Origin: Haemonchus contortus
Lineage: Eukaryota; Nematoda; Chromadorea; Rhabditida; Trichostrongylidae
NCBI GenBank assembly: GCA_000469685.2
Contig: LS997564.1
Coordinates: 18,503,615-18,567,614 of the forward strand
DNA: 64,000 nt
Reading direction: 5' to 3'
This document shows positions 12,990-26,283 of the stretch, one piece after another. Made by a program: the position numbers and the translations under genes. Position 1 is the stretch's first letter, and every line of letters begins with the position of its first letter. The notes below the pieces were generated by a model. That model did not search any database, was not told the origin of the DNA, and saw only the letters and a program-made list of their open reading frames with translations.

Positions 12990-15900
12990 AACTCTACCCA
13001 ATCGACTCGATTTTTCAGTTTACCATCTACTAAACGCTTTTTCCGAACCTCTTCTAAAGGATGCTGTTTCTTTGTGACTTCTTTTTTGAGATCGCTCCTT
13101 AAAAATTTCTTCTTTGTTCATATGTTACAGAATAGTTCTATCAGATTCGCTATGGGGGTGACTGTAGGCGGTGGCCCAGGAGTTTAAATGAGTCTCAGAG
13201 AACCGTTCTCTTGTTTCATAGATCGGCGGAGAACACTCCTCCCCCTGAGAAATAACTTCCGCCTTGCGGTCCCACGATGGTGAGATCAAACGTGACCGAA
13301 GTGATAAATGGGAGAATGAAACGCCTATCTCTTCTATATACGTATGGCCTGGTGAAGTCGCTGACGACGTGCGAAACCGTTTGGTAACTTCCTCGACGTC
13401 ATGAATAGAGGCATGTGATCGGGTGACGTCGTAATGGAAATATTTATCGGTATATAGCGAAAACGAACGAAAAACCATCCGAGTCCGCCCAATTCGGTTT
13501 CTTGTCGATCTCGTTCATTCTGCATTTTTATTTTCTCCCGTGCACTCTGGTGTTGCTACTTTTACTGCATGTGTACTATATTTGGTTAGGAATCCACACT
13601 TCTTCCCGTCTTTCCCCAATTCGGGTCATCTCATTCTTATCTCCTATTCTTCCTCTAAATATATGAACTGGTTTACATCAAGCGGCTTATAAATTTACTC
13701 ATACTTGCATGTGCGCTCATCCGAGCTTTTTCTTTCCTCGTACTTTGCCCCTGACATTTTGCAAGAGATTTGGAGAGAGCTCTGTGTTGTTTGTGTTTTA
13801 GAGTTTATTGAAGGAATGAAGGAACTCATAAGAATTGAAGCAACTCAAAAGCACAGTTTGCGATCATTGTTCTAATATTTATTCACTATGATTGGCTCTG
13901 AAACAATCAGATGGGAGTATTTGTGGGTGGGATAGGTGTCACGCCAAAGGCTGTCCCTGAGGGGCTCAGATGTTCGAACTCCGCCCCATTGGTGGGCGGG
14001 ATTGTCAGGACTTGCGCCCTCATTGCGATATTTCCAGACTGATTTCTTTGGGTTGGAAAGACGGGAAATGTAGTTTTAATGATGCTTAATTGTTGAATTC
14101 GCCTTATCCTTGGGTACTATGAACGTAGATATAGGTAGTCGAAAGGAACTTTCTCCAAGAGTGATAACTGGCATTCCAAATTGCTCTAATGTGAATTTCC
14201 CTGTTACCGATGATGCGGATATAAAATTTGTGAACTACCAACATCAGAGGCAGACTCCTTGTTAGGTTTGAGGTATTTCTTTTAAGTTAAATGGTGAAGA
14301 TAATGGTGCGGAATAGTAGTGTGTCGTTGGCGATGAGAGCACAAAAGTCCGCAGATGTGGTAAGATATAAGGCCCCTCAAAACAAGTTAAAGTAGGAGGT
14401 TGTGCGAGATTGCGCAGAGAGTACGACGGGTCTATTTGGACGAGATCTCAGTCGTGTGCAATTGCGTAAAGGGCTGGCTACAGTAAACGAAAATATCGAT
14501 TGCTCTTGATTACCGATATGGTTCAAGGCGAGCTGTTTCGGATTGCAGGCAATGCAACACCTGTTTCGGGGCTCCTAGGACGTGGTCGTTAAAGAAGTAG
14601 ACCTCTTAATAATACTATACAGAATTGCTATTATGTGACTTCTTGTAAGTGGGCTATAGGTTGCGATAACGTTTTCCATGAGAGCTGACCGTCTGTAACG
14701 TATTTATGAGGAATCCCTGATAAGCCGCCCATATTTCGGAACTTTTTGTCATCTTTCTCTAACCTGTTACTCATGATTGTGCCTTGATTTTCCTTGATGA
14801 AAGGGAGGAATGAATAGAGATGGTTAAGTGGCAAGAGGTGTTGCGGGCACACACACGATCCCGCGATCAAGTCTCGCCCATTCTTATTGGACTCTTGAGT
14901 GATTAGCTCCAGGAAAAGCTGTTCTCTTAAGTGAGCTTTGCTATAGAACTGATCAGCGTTGGGAATTTTAAGCTTACCACCGGATGAGCAAGCTAGTGTG
15001 TAGGAGATTCGCGTTGTTCTACTGTTACCGTCTCAGATCCGAAGGAAAAAAAAGCGCAAAACTGCTGTGCTCCCACAACAAGTATTATCACAATGTACAC
15101 ATTTGTTCTGGGTGACTCACACTCCCCGTAAACACATGCATACGAGAGAGAGTCGCTGGAATGAGCTTATCGCCTGCAAAAAAAAATTCGATGCGAGAGA
15201 GCACCTATCTCACCAAAACACTAGACTGCATTATCAATTGTAGTGCTTCCTTGGGAGGAAACAGTTCACCAATAGCCGGGTTGACTTTGAGGTCCTTACT
15301 AGTCCTTTGGGGTTCTCTGCTTTGAGGGTTATTCTGCTACGGATCTTCGGAAAGCATTGTAAAGGGCTTTTATATCGAAACGGTTTATAGAAAAGGGGCT
15401 GGATCAGATATTCGGAAGCTCTCTAAATGATCTGTTAGGATACTTCCGTGAATTCGAATCAACTCTTAAATCCTTGATCTTCATTAAAAAGCATCTTGAG
15501 TAAAGCCGCCTTTTGGACTGTCTTCTGAAGGTTCTGCAACGAAATGACCGCCAGAATGGATCAGTAAGTATAAAAAGCCGGATCAGGTTACTATCGGGTT
15601 GAGATACGGCGGAAAGAAGATTCAGTTTCCCACAAGACGCTTCCCTTTCTAGGGTCTTTTACAAGGGTTTGAAGCCCTATTAGCGGGTCAGAGCTCGTCA
15701 TGGCTCAGAGCCGATTACCTAAAATCAGTTCCCGGCTGGTTTTGATACCTCATTGGCAGGTGTAATTCAAATATAGCAAATGTTTGATTACTTGTTTTGC
15801 GTATTCCATTCCATTAGTATTTTTAGTTAATTGGAATCGTAATGAAACAAGCCAGCAGTAACCACTTAGTTGTGCATGAATACCAACGATACACAGCTGC

Positions 15901-16057
15901 TCCTCAGTTGCCATGTTGTGCTCGTGTGCTTCCATGAGGGATGAGGGTTGCTATCGTGTTTTTCTGGTCTTTTCTCAGCTGTCCTCCCCAAGAAAAACCG
16001 AAAAACTATTTCGCGGCGCGATTTTTGATCTTTTGTGGGTTTGGTTTGGTAACACTC
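12990..16057. other. Intergenic, no gene recognised
   Basis: Apart from the repeat relic near 14.4 kb, I see nothing definable. A frame on the minus strand at 13125-13478 has no recognisable motif. Confidence 0.55.
14330..14600 (+). mobile_element. Relic related to TTAA-type subfamily 1
   Basis: AAGGCCCCTCAAAA, GGACGAGATCTCAGT and GCTGGCTACAGTAAACG line up with the elements at 488 and 41900. Both ends are lost. Confidence 0.45.
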
Positions 16058-16620
16058 GAAGGCACAGTTGACGATAAGAGTAATTTTCCCACAGGATGTG
16101 TCTCTCGCGCCCACGTATAGCATATGACAGAAAGCGAATTCAGTACTTAGTTGGGGCGATATAGGGGCTTAACGATTGTTATATGTCCCACATACCGACC
16201 ATTCCATACCATACTGGCCAGGATCTGAAAACTTCAACAAGGCACCCTGTTCGCATTGGAGCAGCTTTGCTGACAACGCAATCAGCTGATCGCGTAGGTT
16301 ATCGCTTGCTTTGGATAAATATTGTGAAAGAGTAGCAATAAGTAGGAGAGTAAATCGGAATAAGATCACCTCTGCCAGGATCACCAGCTGATTGAAAGGC
16401 AACAAGGATCTTTTGGCCCACTGTTGCCAGCCGTACGCAATGGCACAAACATCGAAGTGCTTGTCCGAGTACTCCTCCAATGCATCTTTTGTCGTCACAT
16501 TCTCGTCCAACCCCTGATTTTATTAGTTTTTGAAGACTTGGACTTTCATTTCCATAAATATGCCGACTTTCGCTATTTCTCCCTTTTTTTTGCAATGTCC
16601 TGGACTATTATTTCCGTCAT
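16058..16620 (-). mobile_element. TTAA-type MITE, subfamily 1, old copy
   Basis: The left end reads GGCACAGTTGACGATAAG. On the minus strand, a GGACGAGAATGTGACGACAA block and TGTGCCATTGCGTACGGCTGG match the element at 41900. The right end is not resolved. A protein-like frame of 113 codons on the minus strand falls entirely within it. Confidence 0.6.
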
Positions 16621-16904
16621 TCGTCTTTAACTAGGTACCTTAACATTATCGTGAGCCTTTGAAGTAAGAGCGGGAAGAGTGATGGGAAACATCAATTCCT
16701 TAGAAGAATTGATGGTTACTGTATTTCTGATCACTATCCTGTAGTAGGTTTACCCGACCTCACCCAAATGTACACGTGTAAATGTGAAATGATGTTTGAA
16801 GCTACGCCAAGTTTGTTCGTTGACTGCTCTGCAATTTCCGAGCTTTCATGGCAAAGCTACCACATAGGGACATCCGATTTTGCTACGTTCCTTGTAACAT
16901 GAGT

Positions 16905-17190
16905 AGTATAGGGGAAGAAAGTTTAGTGGCCCGTGGGTGTGCACTGTATTACACGCATGGTCCGTATTCGAACCCCAAGATCGACCTTTCAGTGTCGGTC
17001 ACACCGGGAAAGCTTATTTTTGGTAACGGGCAAGTCTCATTGTTAGAGGATAAAAGCACTGCCATGTACATCGGCTCGCCATCACAATTCATCGTTTAGG
17101 GCATGTATACATTCAAAACGCCGACACGATTTTGAATGGACGTCCAATATGAGTGTATTCACAAATGGGACTGGTCAACACCAAATAAAA
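16905..17190 (+). mobile_element. tRNA-derived SINE, old copy
   Basis: Contains ACGCATGGTCCGTATTCGAA, GAGGATAAAAGCACTGCC, ATGTACATCGGCTCGCC and ACGATTTTGAATGGACG. A tRNA-like sequence of another kind follows at 17221. Confidence 0.68.
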
Positions 17191-17220
17191 AACAAGACAA
17201 GGGTGTCGAGGGTAAGCGGA

Positions 17221-17292
17221 ATCTCGGTAGTCTATGGGATAAAGCGTATAAGTGGAAAGCACAAGTACGGGTTCGAGTCCCATCCGAATTCT
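17221..17292 (+). pseudogene. tRNA-like sequence, related to the one at 57161
   Basis: ATCTCGGTAG at the start and GGGTTCGAGTCCCATCCGA near the end match the tRNA-like sequence at 57161, but the acceptor and anticodon stems are broken. It lies about 30 bases after a SINE copy that ends near 17190. Confidence 0.45.
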
Positions 17293-17294
17293 GT

Positions 17295-19215
17295 TGTATC
17301 GAGTGATTTTTTTGACTGCATCCATGTTTGCTTTTTCTTGAGTTCTCGACAGATCAGTGGAATAATATTTTTGATCTCGTCTCTAAAGGCAAAAGTTTTT
17401 GTCCTTCAATCCTTTCCCTCCATGTCACCACCCTCCATACTATTTATTCATTTCAATATTTTCACTGTGTTAGTGCTGATCTACACTGGGAGTTTTAGCA
17501 TAATAGTCTTCTTTCTCGTCTAGACAGCAACATTTGACATTCATTCGCTGAATCTCTGTCTCTGATGCTCAAAATCTATTTCGAGGGGAATGGGCAGAGG
17601 GGCTTCAATTCATCTGTCTACACGGGTTTCATTTTCGAGATCATCCTCCTGGTGGAACCCCACTGTGCGCGTTTGTGCAGCTGTAGTTGCTTTTGCAGGG
17701 GCCTGGATAGCATTCTAATCCAAAGATCTGCCAATGAATCGGCAAAAAAAGACTTGCTGGGATGGCACGGGAGATGAGAGGACAATGAGGCGGGCCGCGA
17801 TAGTAGGTAGAAATGATTTCTAGCATACGAGCCCAATGTAAGATACATGGGGATTAGGGTTCGTCATTGGCACCAGCGAGGAAAGAGGCTGGTTACTACT
17901 AAGAGGATATAGTTGAACGAGATAGTTTTTCGACATCGAACCGACCCACATTTTCCAGGCCTAATGGCAGCAACTTGGCGATCCAGTGGGAAGCCGGTTC
18001 CAGTCATTGCTACGGATATTTCTGTAGAGAGTTCTTAGCATGGCTATGAAGTTTTTATTCGAAACCCTGCCAAGGAAATCGTTTTCGAACATAAGAATGT
18101 CCCAGCACGTGCTCCCAGTGAGTCATCTTCACTCTCTCTCAGTGCTTACCCATCCACAGCTTCCACACCAAATGCTTTTCTGTCGAGAAATCTCCCAGTC
18201 ATTCATCATCTTGGTAAAGGAGCTTATCGCTTTTCATTAGTCAGCCCATGAGCTTTTGAATGAGATCTATTGGCTGTTGTAGAAGATATCGAATGAACGG
18301 TTAGGACGAGATCGATTGCGATCATCACGGATGTCCAAATCTGTTGTACGGATCGTTAGCGAGTGAGAAAACTCACTATTCAAGCCCCATCATGTTCCGA
18401 TCCGTTTTATGTGGGAGGCAATCTGTTTGCTTTATTAGTTGTATTCATCTGAAAGTTGATGATGGCAGGGATTTGAAAAGGCAGTCCTCATAAGACCATT
18501 CCATCTTGAAACCTTGAAGATGGCTGTTCAAGGTGTTCACCAACGTCGCCAGTGTACGCATATTAATAAAGTTATTCCGGTATTGATATCCAGTTCTTAA
18601 TTTTTCTCCCATACCCCTTTGCAATAGATGTGGTCAAGGGCTTTTGTACTTGTGGTGAGGACCTTTGTGTTCACTTGATCTTGATGGTCTAACCAGTTTT
18701 TTTTTTCGAAGAATTTCAAGTAATTCCATTAAAATTGTTGCAACCTTTTAATTTAGCCTTTTTTCTGGTTGCGCTGCATAGCATGAAGAAAAGGCTTCTC
18801 ATTAAAATCTATTCATTCCTCTCGGGCCGTCTTGATGAGATGTAATTTATTTTCTTCTATCTTTCCATGATCCAGTAGCGATCCCTATTCAGTTAGTTAC
18901 AGTTTAGTTAATGAGTTCTGGATGATCTTTCCCTTTCAAATGAGGTAGCAGACGTTTTTGGTTTGATTTCACGTTCTCCGTTGTCATTCCCCACATCTCC
19001 ATCCTCTCATTCTCCTATCCCTAGTTCTCCTACTTTACTTTTTCATTGGAATGGCATTTTCCTCATGTTCAGAGGTTACTTCCTTGGCTCAAAACATGTA
19101 GTTTGAAGGAGCTTCCCATTAAATCCGCGTAGTAAATAGTATCAAGCATGATGTTGGAAATACTAGTGACCCCGTGAACACGACTCCTCGAATTTTTCTT
19201 CAAAGAAGCTACTTT
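17295..19215. other. Intergenic, no gene recognised
   Basis: Low-complexity T-rich stretches and short frames only. Confidence 0.55.
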
Positions 19216-19216
19216 T

Positions 19217-19625
19217 TTAAAGGCACAGTTCACGATGAAAGTGTTTCCAGAGATAGCCTACTTGGATGAATCTCTGGCCTCCCCGTATTCCATATGTGGC
19301 GTTGTCAGATTGGAAAACGACCTGGATAGGGCGTTATGATGGCTCAAATACTGCACCTGCTGTATGCCTCACCCAACGCAGGTCCCACCATTCACAAGGG
19401 AACCCATGCAGGAAGTTCAAGAAACTTGTCATGACCCACTGCGAGCGGTTTTGGCTCGATTTAGTCTGCTCTTTGCGCAGATGCAACAAGTGAAATCTCG
19501 TCCAAATACCCATTAATGTCATTTCCGTCACAGTAATCCCGTACAACCTATATTTTCACTACTTTTGAGGAGCCTTGTTTTTCACAAATCGGTGATTTTT
19601 TCGCTTTTTCCGGATTTAGGCCCTT
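19217..19625. mobile_element. TTAA-type MITE, one end clear
   Basis: TTAA at 19217, then AGGCACAGTTCACGATG. CTACTTTTGAGGAGCC and TTTTTTCGCTTTTTCCGG to the right resemble subfamily 1. The right terminus was not found. Confidence 0.55.
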
Positions 19626-19989
19626 CAGATTTAGCTCCTAGAATGAAAAAAGTCTTTCAAAGAAGTTCAGCTTCGGTTTGTGAACGTTCTGTTATCAGTA
19701 AGGGCAATCATTTATTGTGGTAAAGTGGAAATTAAGTTGTAATACAGCTGCCCATTACTAATTAAAAGTTAGTCTCAGTAGTCATCTGTTAATGTAATTT
19801 AATTCAAAATTTCTTTTTTTTATTACTATTTCTTGTTATGTGCTTTAAAGTGTAGGTAGTATGTAAGTGGCAATTTAACCGTGTTCGATGTTGCTTTAGT
19901 GCTGGTTACCCAAGGATTTCTCCCATTGTTTGTTGAAAGTTACGAAAGGGATTTCACAAGTGCACACCCATAGATTGGTCACTGTATTC

Positions 19990-20368
19990 GGGTCCGGGAA
20001 CTTCTCCCCTAACACGGCGTCGCACACACCGCACCCGCCGCCTATCGCAGGATTGCGATGGAAGATTGGAGCGCGCAATTTGTGAGGTAGGGAGTCCTTT
20101 AATTATTTGAATTGGCTGGCCGCTCGCCTTCAGTTCCAATGCGTTATTGATCGTCGTTTATATAGGAGGAGTCATTGTAATTAATCAAGTCTAATAAACA
20201 TGAAAACTAAAAAGAAACAGAAGAAACAACGATAAAATCCAATGAAAAAGCGAGCCAGTCAAAGAAAAATATCGGTTGGCTGGAGGCGGGGTGAGTACGG
20301 TAATTGCAGCGGCATGTGCCGCATGCCGCAAGGGAGAATGCCGCGATAGGGGAGAAGTTCCGTTACCC
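19990..20368 (-). mobile_element. Mutator-like MITE, copy 1
   Basis: 379 bp with terminal inverted repeats GGGTCCGGGAACTTCTCCCC and (reverse complement of the right end) GGGTAACGGAACTTCTCCCC. Flanks CTGTATTC and CTGTTATTC look like a 9-base target duplication with a change. It has no coding capacity. It shares its whole length with copies at 28600 and 61838. Confidence 0.82.
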
Positions 20369-20379
20369 CTGTTATTCCC

Positions 20380-21780
20380 ATTCAGTTCAACGACTGATCC
20401 TGAACGGTATGATTTTTCATTACTCAGTTGATGGTATATAACCTAGTTCGAGCTACTACTAAGCCCCATTAGTCCTCCTAGCTCTACTGGAAATCGTTCC
20501 ATCAATCCTATCCTATAGGCAAGAATATTCTATATTAAAACTTCGTATGGGTTTTGGTTCCTAAGAGGTTAAGAAGTGTCTCGGTAACGAAACAGGGCTA
20601 CTTCTTTATGTCGCTTTCGTCTCGCCTTTATGTGACGGAATCCTCCCTCTCTGGCGGCTCGGATAGGTCTTAGCTTTTCTGCGTTTATGACGGAATCGAT
20701 TCCGAGCACAAACTCTGCCTGGGGTAGAGAATGACGTACATGGTTGCTAATTACGTGGTTCGGACTTTAACCTCCGCGATAAATCGATATCAAAGTGAAA
20801 CACTTCTTCGATAAGTTTTTGGACTGAACCGCTTTGGTGGTAAGGGTCGAAGGACGCCAACATTCCATGGGAGCCGAGAATACTTTGCTAGCAGCGTCTT
20901 AAGAAGAGGGTGCAGATTTGTTCGGGACCTAGCTTGGTAAAAAAGGTTCGCGGAAGAAATGCCAAAACTAAACTGGACACTTTGCGGATATTCTAATCTG
21001 CTGATAAGACCTCCCTTGACGTTGCTTTATGGAGTAGGAAGATTCAGAACTGAACGGAACTACTCTGGGAATAAGCTGAAGATTCATTTGTGACTTTGCC
21101 TTATAAGAAAGGGTTTACCAGAAAAAGTCAGCATTAAACGGATTTACTTTGCGGCTTTTCATTTTGATTCGCTTATAAAGCCTTTTTATCAGATTTGGCT
21201 GAGATTCCAGATAATAGGCTTTTCCATCAGTCTGCTGGACTTTGTTCAGGGAAAACTGTATAAATAGGCAAAGAAGTAGCACCTTATCCTTATGCAGTCT
21301 TCCCTGGATTTTGCAGTCTGCTGCACCTTTTAATCTGTGTCAAGCTTAGGTGTCCTTCTCAGTACAACTTTTTCTCAGCGTTGTGCCCATACTGATTTAG
21401 CACCTGCCTTTTCTGCTGTGTCGCCAAAAAGAGTAGCTACTTAGTGCGTGTTTCTGAGATGAAACGTGAGCCATTTTCATCCCAGCTTATGACTCTATTT
21501 ATTTCTATTTTTGAAAATCTGACGCGACACCTTCCCGTCATCCCAACCCTCTTTGAATATCGTCATCTGCCCAGATAAGCTGGAACACACATCAGCCGAT
21601 CTTGTCAAATGAGCCTGATCTATGGTGGGCTGAGGATGAGGTCTGGCTAAAATAAGTCAAACCTTCCACTCGAAGATCTTCCTGCGAGATAGAAGAAGTT
21701 GCGCTCCTGCTCCTCATCATTGAAGAGACAAAAGTGCTGACCTCAGTTGCTGAAACGATGGATATCAATTCATTTTCACT
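20380..21780. other. Intergenic, no gene recognised
   Basis: No frame above 60 codons and no recognisable repeat. The composition is not unusual. Confidence 0.55.
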
Positions 21781-21797
21781 TGATTACGTTCAGAACT

Positions 21798-22069
21798 AGA
21801 GCAGAGAAGGTGAAGCGGGTAGTGGCTACTTCACATACGCATGGTCACGGGTTCGAATCCAGGGGCGATATCCGCCTCTGGGGTTGGCTAATTGGTATCA
21901 GACTTGTCTGGGAGGGGAAACGTACTGACTTGTTCATCGGCTGGACACCGCAAATGATTGTATAGGCCACAAAGGCATTCACTGCGCCACTGATTTCGAA
22001 TGAAAGTCGGATGCGGGGCGCATCACTCAGTCGGGGTTGCTTCACGCCCCAAAACTTTATCCTTTATCT
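21798..22069 (+). mobile_element. tRNA-derived SINE, near full-length
   Basis: Same family as the copy at 11790, about 272 bp with a shortened head. B-box GGTTCGAATCC is intact. Exact 14-base target duplications TTACGTTCAGAACT flank it at 21784-21797 and 22070-22083. The tail is TTTATCCTTTATC. The exact duplication suggests a fairly young insertion. Confidence 0.88.
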
Positions 22070-22089
22070 TTACGTTCAGAACTTGAAGT

Positions 22090-23040
22090 AAATTGAGAGT
22101 AGTTATTCAGTGGATTGAAATTTCTCCATACGGTGGATTTGAATGGATGCTGAAGGCAGTCCTAAGCGTTCATTGTAAGTTGACCTTTAGAGTAATTGAA
22201 TACACTCAGTTCATGTCCGCAAATTCGAGTTCATACTTTCCGATCTTATTAACATATGGAAATGAATTCTCCAACTGGACGATTTGAGGATGAAGTACTT
22301 AGGAATAATTCTTTCTACGAAGCTATGAGCTCAAAATTTCGCTTGATTTCATGGTCTCGTCTTAAAATCGGTTCCTCTACATTCATTCGCTGGATTGGAA
22401 ATAAATGTCAACTGCAGAGAACGTTTTAGAGGCGAAAAGGAAAAAGCTGAAGATTTTAATCTGAGATTAGACATTTTCTGACAAGCGTTGAGCATGTCAT
22501 GCATAAAGCTGCACTCAATCGGATAGCAATCCTAAATGGCAGATCCAATGTGATGTCAGAGGGATCAGAATATGCCTTTAATTAGTAGAATTACTGGAAA
22601 GGATTGCCTGACGAGATATCCGCCTATTGTCTTTCACAGATTACGGTAACTGGAAACTAGCAGGTGACATTATTCCCGAAAAAAGTTCTGGTTGATTCCA
22701 TTCATTCTTGGACTCAAACACTAGGTAGAAGCAGACTTGGCGATGAGCGTATGGGCGGGGAACATCTACACCCACATTTTCTTCATTGATGAATCCCTAT
22801 TCCTCTCTCGAGGCAGAAGACATTTTGGACTTGAGATAGTAGTGATATCATTTCAACTTCTATGGGTACTCTAGGGTACTGTAAACACAACAATAAATAG
22901 TAGCACAGTAGTAGTAATTATTAGTAAAACTGTACTGCGCTTGAGCCTTAAAAAAAAGAATTTTTGCTCCGCCTCCTTCTCAATTCAGGCGTTGCTATTT
23001 CTCCATCAATAGTGTGCTGTAAATTCTTCCCTTCCTTACA
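22090..23040. other. Intergenic, no gene recognised
   Basis: Nothing definable beyond short open frames. Confidence 0.55.
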
Positions 23041-23049
23041 TTCCTGTGC

Positions 23050-23290
23050 TAATCTGCGATTAGCACGGGAATCGAATCTCCCGTATCATGTCCGACCTGG
23101 CCAACCAGGACTTCCATCCCTACGAGGTCGGCTAGTTGTTACCAAACTAGTCTGGGAGGATAGACGGCTGAGTTGTACATCAGCTGTACAAATGTATAAG
23201 CCACGTACGCCACTATGATTGTAAGAGGATGTAAGGTGCGTGGGCGCATCCCTAGGGCGTGGGCGCATCCCCCACATCACCACCCTTTGT
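23050..23290 (+). mobile_element. tRNA-derived SINE, 5'-incomplete
   Basis: Starts near the B-box position (GGAATCGAATCTCCCG) and keeps CCAAACTAGTCTGGGAGG and GTTGTACATCAGC. A short duplication of GGGCGCATCCC appears near the end (23245-23272). The head with the A box is missing. Confidence 0.7.
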
Positions 23291-23835
23291 CATTTGGTGC
23301 AACCAACTCTATTATTCCTGGCATAAAACCGCCAATAGTTTTTGACGACTTCGACTGTTTCTGCTTGCTTTTTTCGAGGTACACTTTTTCTTCCTATTTG
23401 TAGTTTCGTTAACTATTAGCCCATCACAAAAGACCTAGAGAACTCAGTTGGCCATGACAGGTATCGGGCCGGATCTGATCCTCGGACCATATGTGTGATG
23501 GTACGTCACGAAGCACTAATACATACGTCACCTCCGCTTGTGCTTTGCTTTAATCAATCTGATTGCATTCTGCGCTCTCGGGATTCTATGTAAAAATCAG
23601 TAGCTGGCTCTGGTGCTTACTGCTTTTCTTCCTTTAGCTCATTTGTCGATGTTTATGCTTGTTGTTGTTGTTGTTTTTTGGTGTCTTCTTTTTTCTTGTT
23701 TTCGCCGTATTTGTTTATTCTAGCAGTTGTTTACAAGGATATCCGATATGTGAATGCATAAATAGGTAGATTAGCGAATGAATAAATGCCGCTATTTTCT
23801 ACTGGTGAAGGAATCCAGGAAGTAGCGCTTAAGGG

Positions 23836-24042
23836 GGCACGCAATCATACGTATGACAAGGGATCATGTCCCAGACAGATACTTGTCTAGGTCAACCTCA
23901 TTTTCCAACCTGCTGGGGTCGGATAGTTATTACCAGGACCCTTGGAAGGATACAAAACTTATACATAACGCTTGAAAGCTACTGAATGGAAATCAAATAA
24001 ATGGCGCATCCCAAGAATGGAATTTGACAAAAAACTTTTTAA
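23836..24042 (+). mobile_element. SINE relic
   Basis: Weak but ordered matches: GGTCGGATAGTTATTACCAG, GGAAGGATACAAAACTT, CTACTGAATGGAAATC and GGCGCATCCC. About 200 bp. Confidence 0.5.
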
Positions 24043-24513
24043 AACTATTCCCAAACCTTTAAGCTTCTATTCCCTTGGCCCATACATTCGCCGCTGAACA
24101 CGCTTTCATGCAAATTGTTAATACTTTGCATAACCGACTTGATTTGATCTGAACTTTGAATATGTGAACAGTAAACCAATAACTTTATTCACCGTAAACA
24201 AGCATTGTTTACTGTTGCATTTCCGGAACAGAGTCCCGTTTTCTCTAGGCTAGGTCGATGTTTGTGCAAACAAACACAGATGTTGTTATCTATCACTTCG
24301 CGCTGATACGTATCGTCTCTATTTGATGTCAGTTTTGCTTGCAGGGGAAAAAAATCCTCCCCCTTCCGTTCAGTTATCGATTTCTCGTTTACGAATTGTC
24401 GAATGTGTTCGTTTGTGAGGAGCATTTGTGCGATTAGTGTTCAGAACGAATGTAATTGAAGGAAACACACACCCACACGTGAACTGGTGCTCGTGGGCTA
24501 GTGGGCGTGAGCT

Positions 24514-24531
24514 GACGACGACGACGACGAC
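24514..24531 (+). repeat. GAC-type triplet microsatellite
   Basis: Six GAC/ACG triplets in a row. The minus-strand frame reads poly-Val and is not a gene. Confidence 0.85.
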
Positions 24532-24898
24532 GGAGACTTTGCTTCTGCCTGCCTGCCTGCTCCTAACCGCCACGGCTACGGCCATAACAACATGCGAATG
24601 ACGGTGTGGAAGTCGTCGTTCGACATGTTTTCCCTATTCATTCTTCTATTATTCTTACCGGATTCCCTCGATACGCATCCATTACAAAACGATTTTTTGG
24701 ATTCTTCAACACGAAGGTAGGCGCTCACGTCACCTTTTTCCGTAGTTGCTATGTGGCTTGTTTTTGTTTACGCCACTCCGCTGTAACAGCATCATCACGA
24801 GTCACATGGTAGTCGAGTTATTGACGGCACTTGCCTCTTTGACTACGAATCGAAGCACGACTCGCTTTTTCCGTTTCCAGGGCTTATCCATTACTCTG

Positions 24899-24948
24899 TC
24901 AAGGTTAAGATTAGTAGAATTGGTCAAGGTTAAGATTAGTAGAATTGG
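24899..24948 (+). repeat. 25-bp tandem duplication
   Basis: Two identical units starting TCAAGGTTAAGATTAGTAG. Confidence 0.92.
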
Positions 24949-26164
24949 TGTAACGGATGAAAACTATTTGTATTGAGTGTTGATTCGAGTTCGACTTCTG
25001 GGTTAGCCGGAGTATTTTTTTTTGTAGTTTTATACCTTTAAGGTTTATTTCCTGCACATCTTGCTTCTAGCATTTATGAGCCCAAATCGCCTAATTTTTT
25101 CCTTCTTCTTTGAGCCCAAAATATAGACTGCGGGTGTCTAAAAAAATCTGACGGGGCACTGTCACAAGTGGGAATTTTTGTTCAAATTCTATGCGACTCC
25201 GTTTTCAATGAGTTCATTGCTGTTGTATGGCCCATATGTTAGTTGTTTGAATAATCAGAGAAAAGTTGATCTTGTTAGACCCTTCAGACTCGATCCTTTT
25301 TATTTATAGCATTATTCTGTCTGTACTTTTTCTTTTATTTCCTCAGCATTTTTCGAGTAAAACGAAGGGGTCTACTGAGGGGATCTGAATGGGATTTTCT
25401 CATTATGTATACTTCATTATACTTCGGAGCTCTTCATTGTCATTATATTATCCTTCTCCCTGTTTATAGGATGGATAAAAGCGATGGAGAAGGTCTATCT
25501 CACTTCTTCTCTTGAAGTTCGGCTCATTTATTTATGGTATTTTAGACTAGGGGTATCTTTCCATGGGTTTTTTTTCATCACATACGAGATCTTTCCCTAA
25601 TTCATACTTTCCTTCAACACACATCCCCTCTCCTAGTAGCATTTTATTGTTTGTGTTCATAGTTATGTTTATTATACGTCCGAGGTGTACATTTTGAAGA
25701 TGGTAACAGAAGTGAATTCTTGGGAATCGATATACTGGGACTTTGGTGCCACCAGTTACTTGGTTCTATTGTTAGGCTCAAAACATGGTGTGATGTTTTT
25801 CTGTGGGGATTTCTGTTTGCTGTGGTAAATGAGCTTTCCATCACAGTGGCCAAACTTAAAATTACTGGTATCACATATTCGCTGTTCTCACTAACACACA
25901 TGTTTTGGAAGTAAGATTTAGAAAATGTTCAATCGAGGGGATGTTGAGGATGCGCCGTGCAATTTGCTTTTAAGATATTTAAGGCGTACTGTATGAGCGC
26001 AACTCTCATTATGTTATTGCAAACTTCTCTTAAAATCAGTGCAAGCATATCTGTGCAGTGTTATCCTACTCAGGGAAGGCCTTTTGCAATTCGTAGAAGC
26101 AGAAGTTTCTTTCGAAGATACTTTGATAATGGCTCTTTCTTCTCTGACTCACCTTTCTCAATTA

Positions 26165-26283
26165 GGGACATTTAACTCGCCCCGAGTAAGGAATAGGAGT
26201 GGGGAGGGGATACCCGAACCTGGAGGACATTCAATTCACCACGAGTAAGGGAAAGGAGTAGGGAGGAGATACCCGAACATAAA
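26165..26283 (+). repeat. Tandem repeat, two diverged 59-bp units
   Basis: GGACATTTAACTCGCCCCGA and GGACATTCAATTCACCACGA begin units about 59 bp apart, both ending in GATACCCGAAC. Confidence 0.85.

Noticed and set aside
16169..16510. Protein-like minus-strand frame of 113 codons (DALEEYSDKHFDVCAIAYGW...)
   Set aside because: Its DNA aligns with the non-coding element at 41900-42481 (TGTGCCATTGCGTACRGCTGG block and GGACGAGAATGTGAC), where the frame is not kept. It is repeat sequence.
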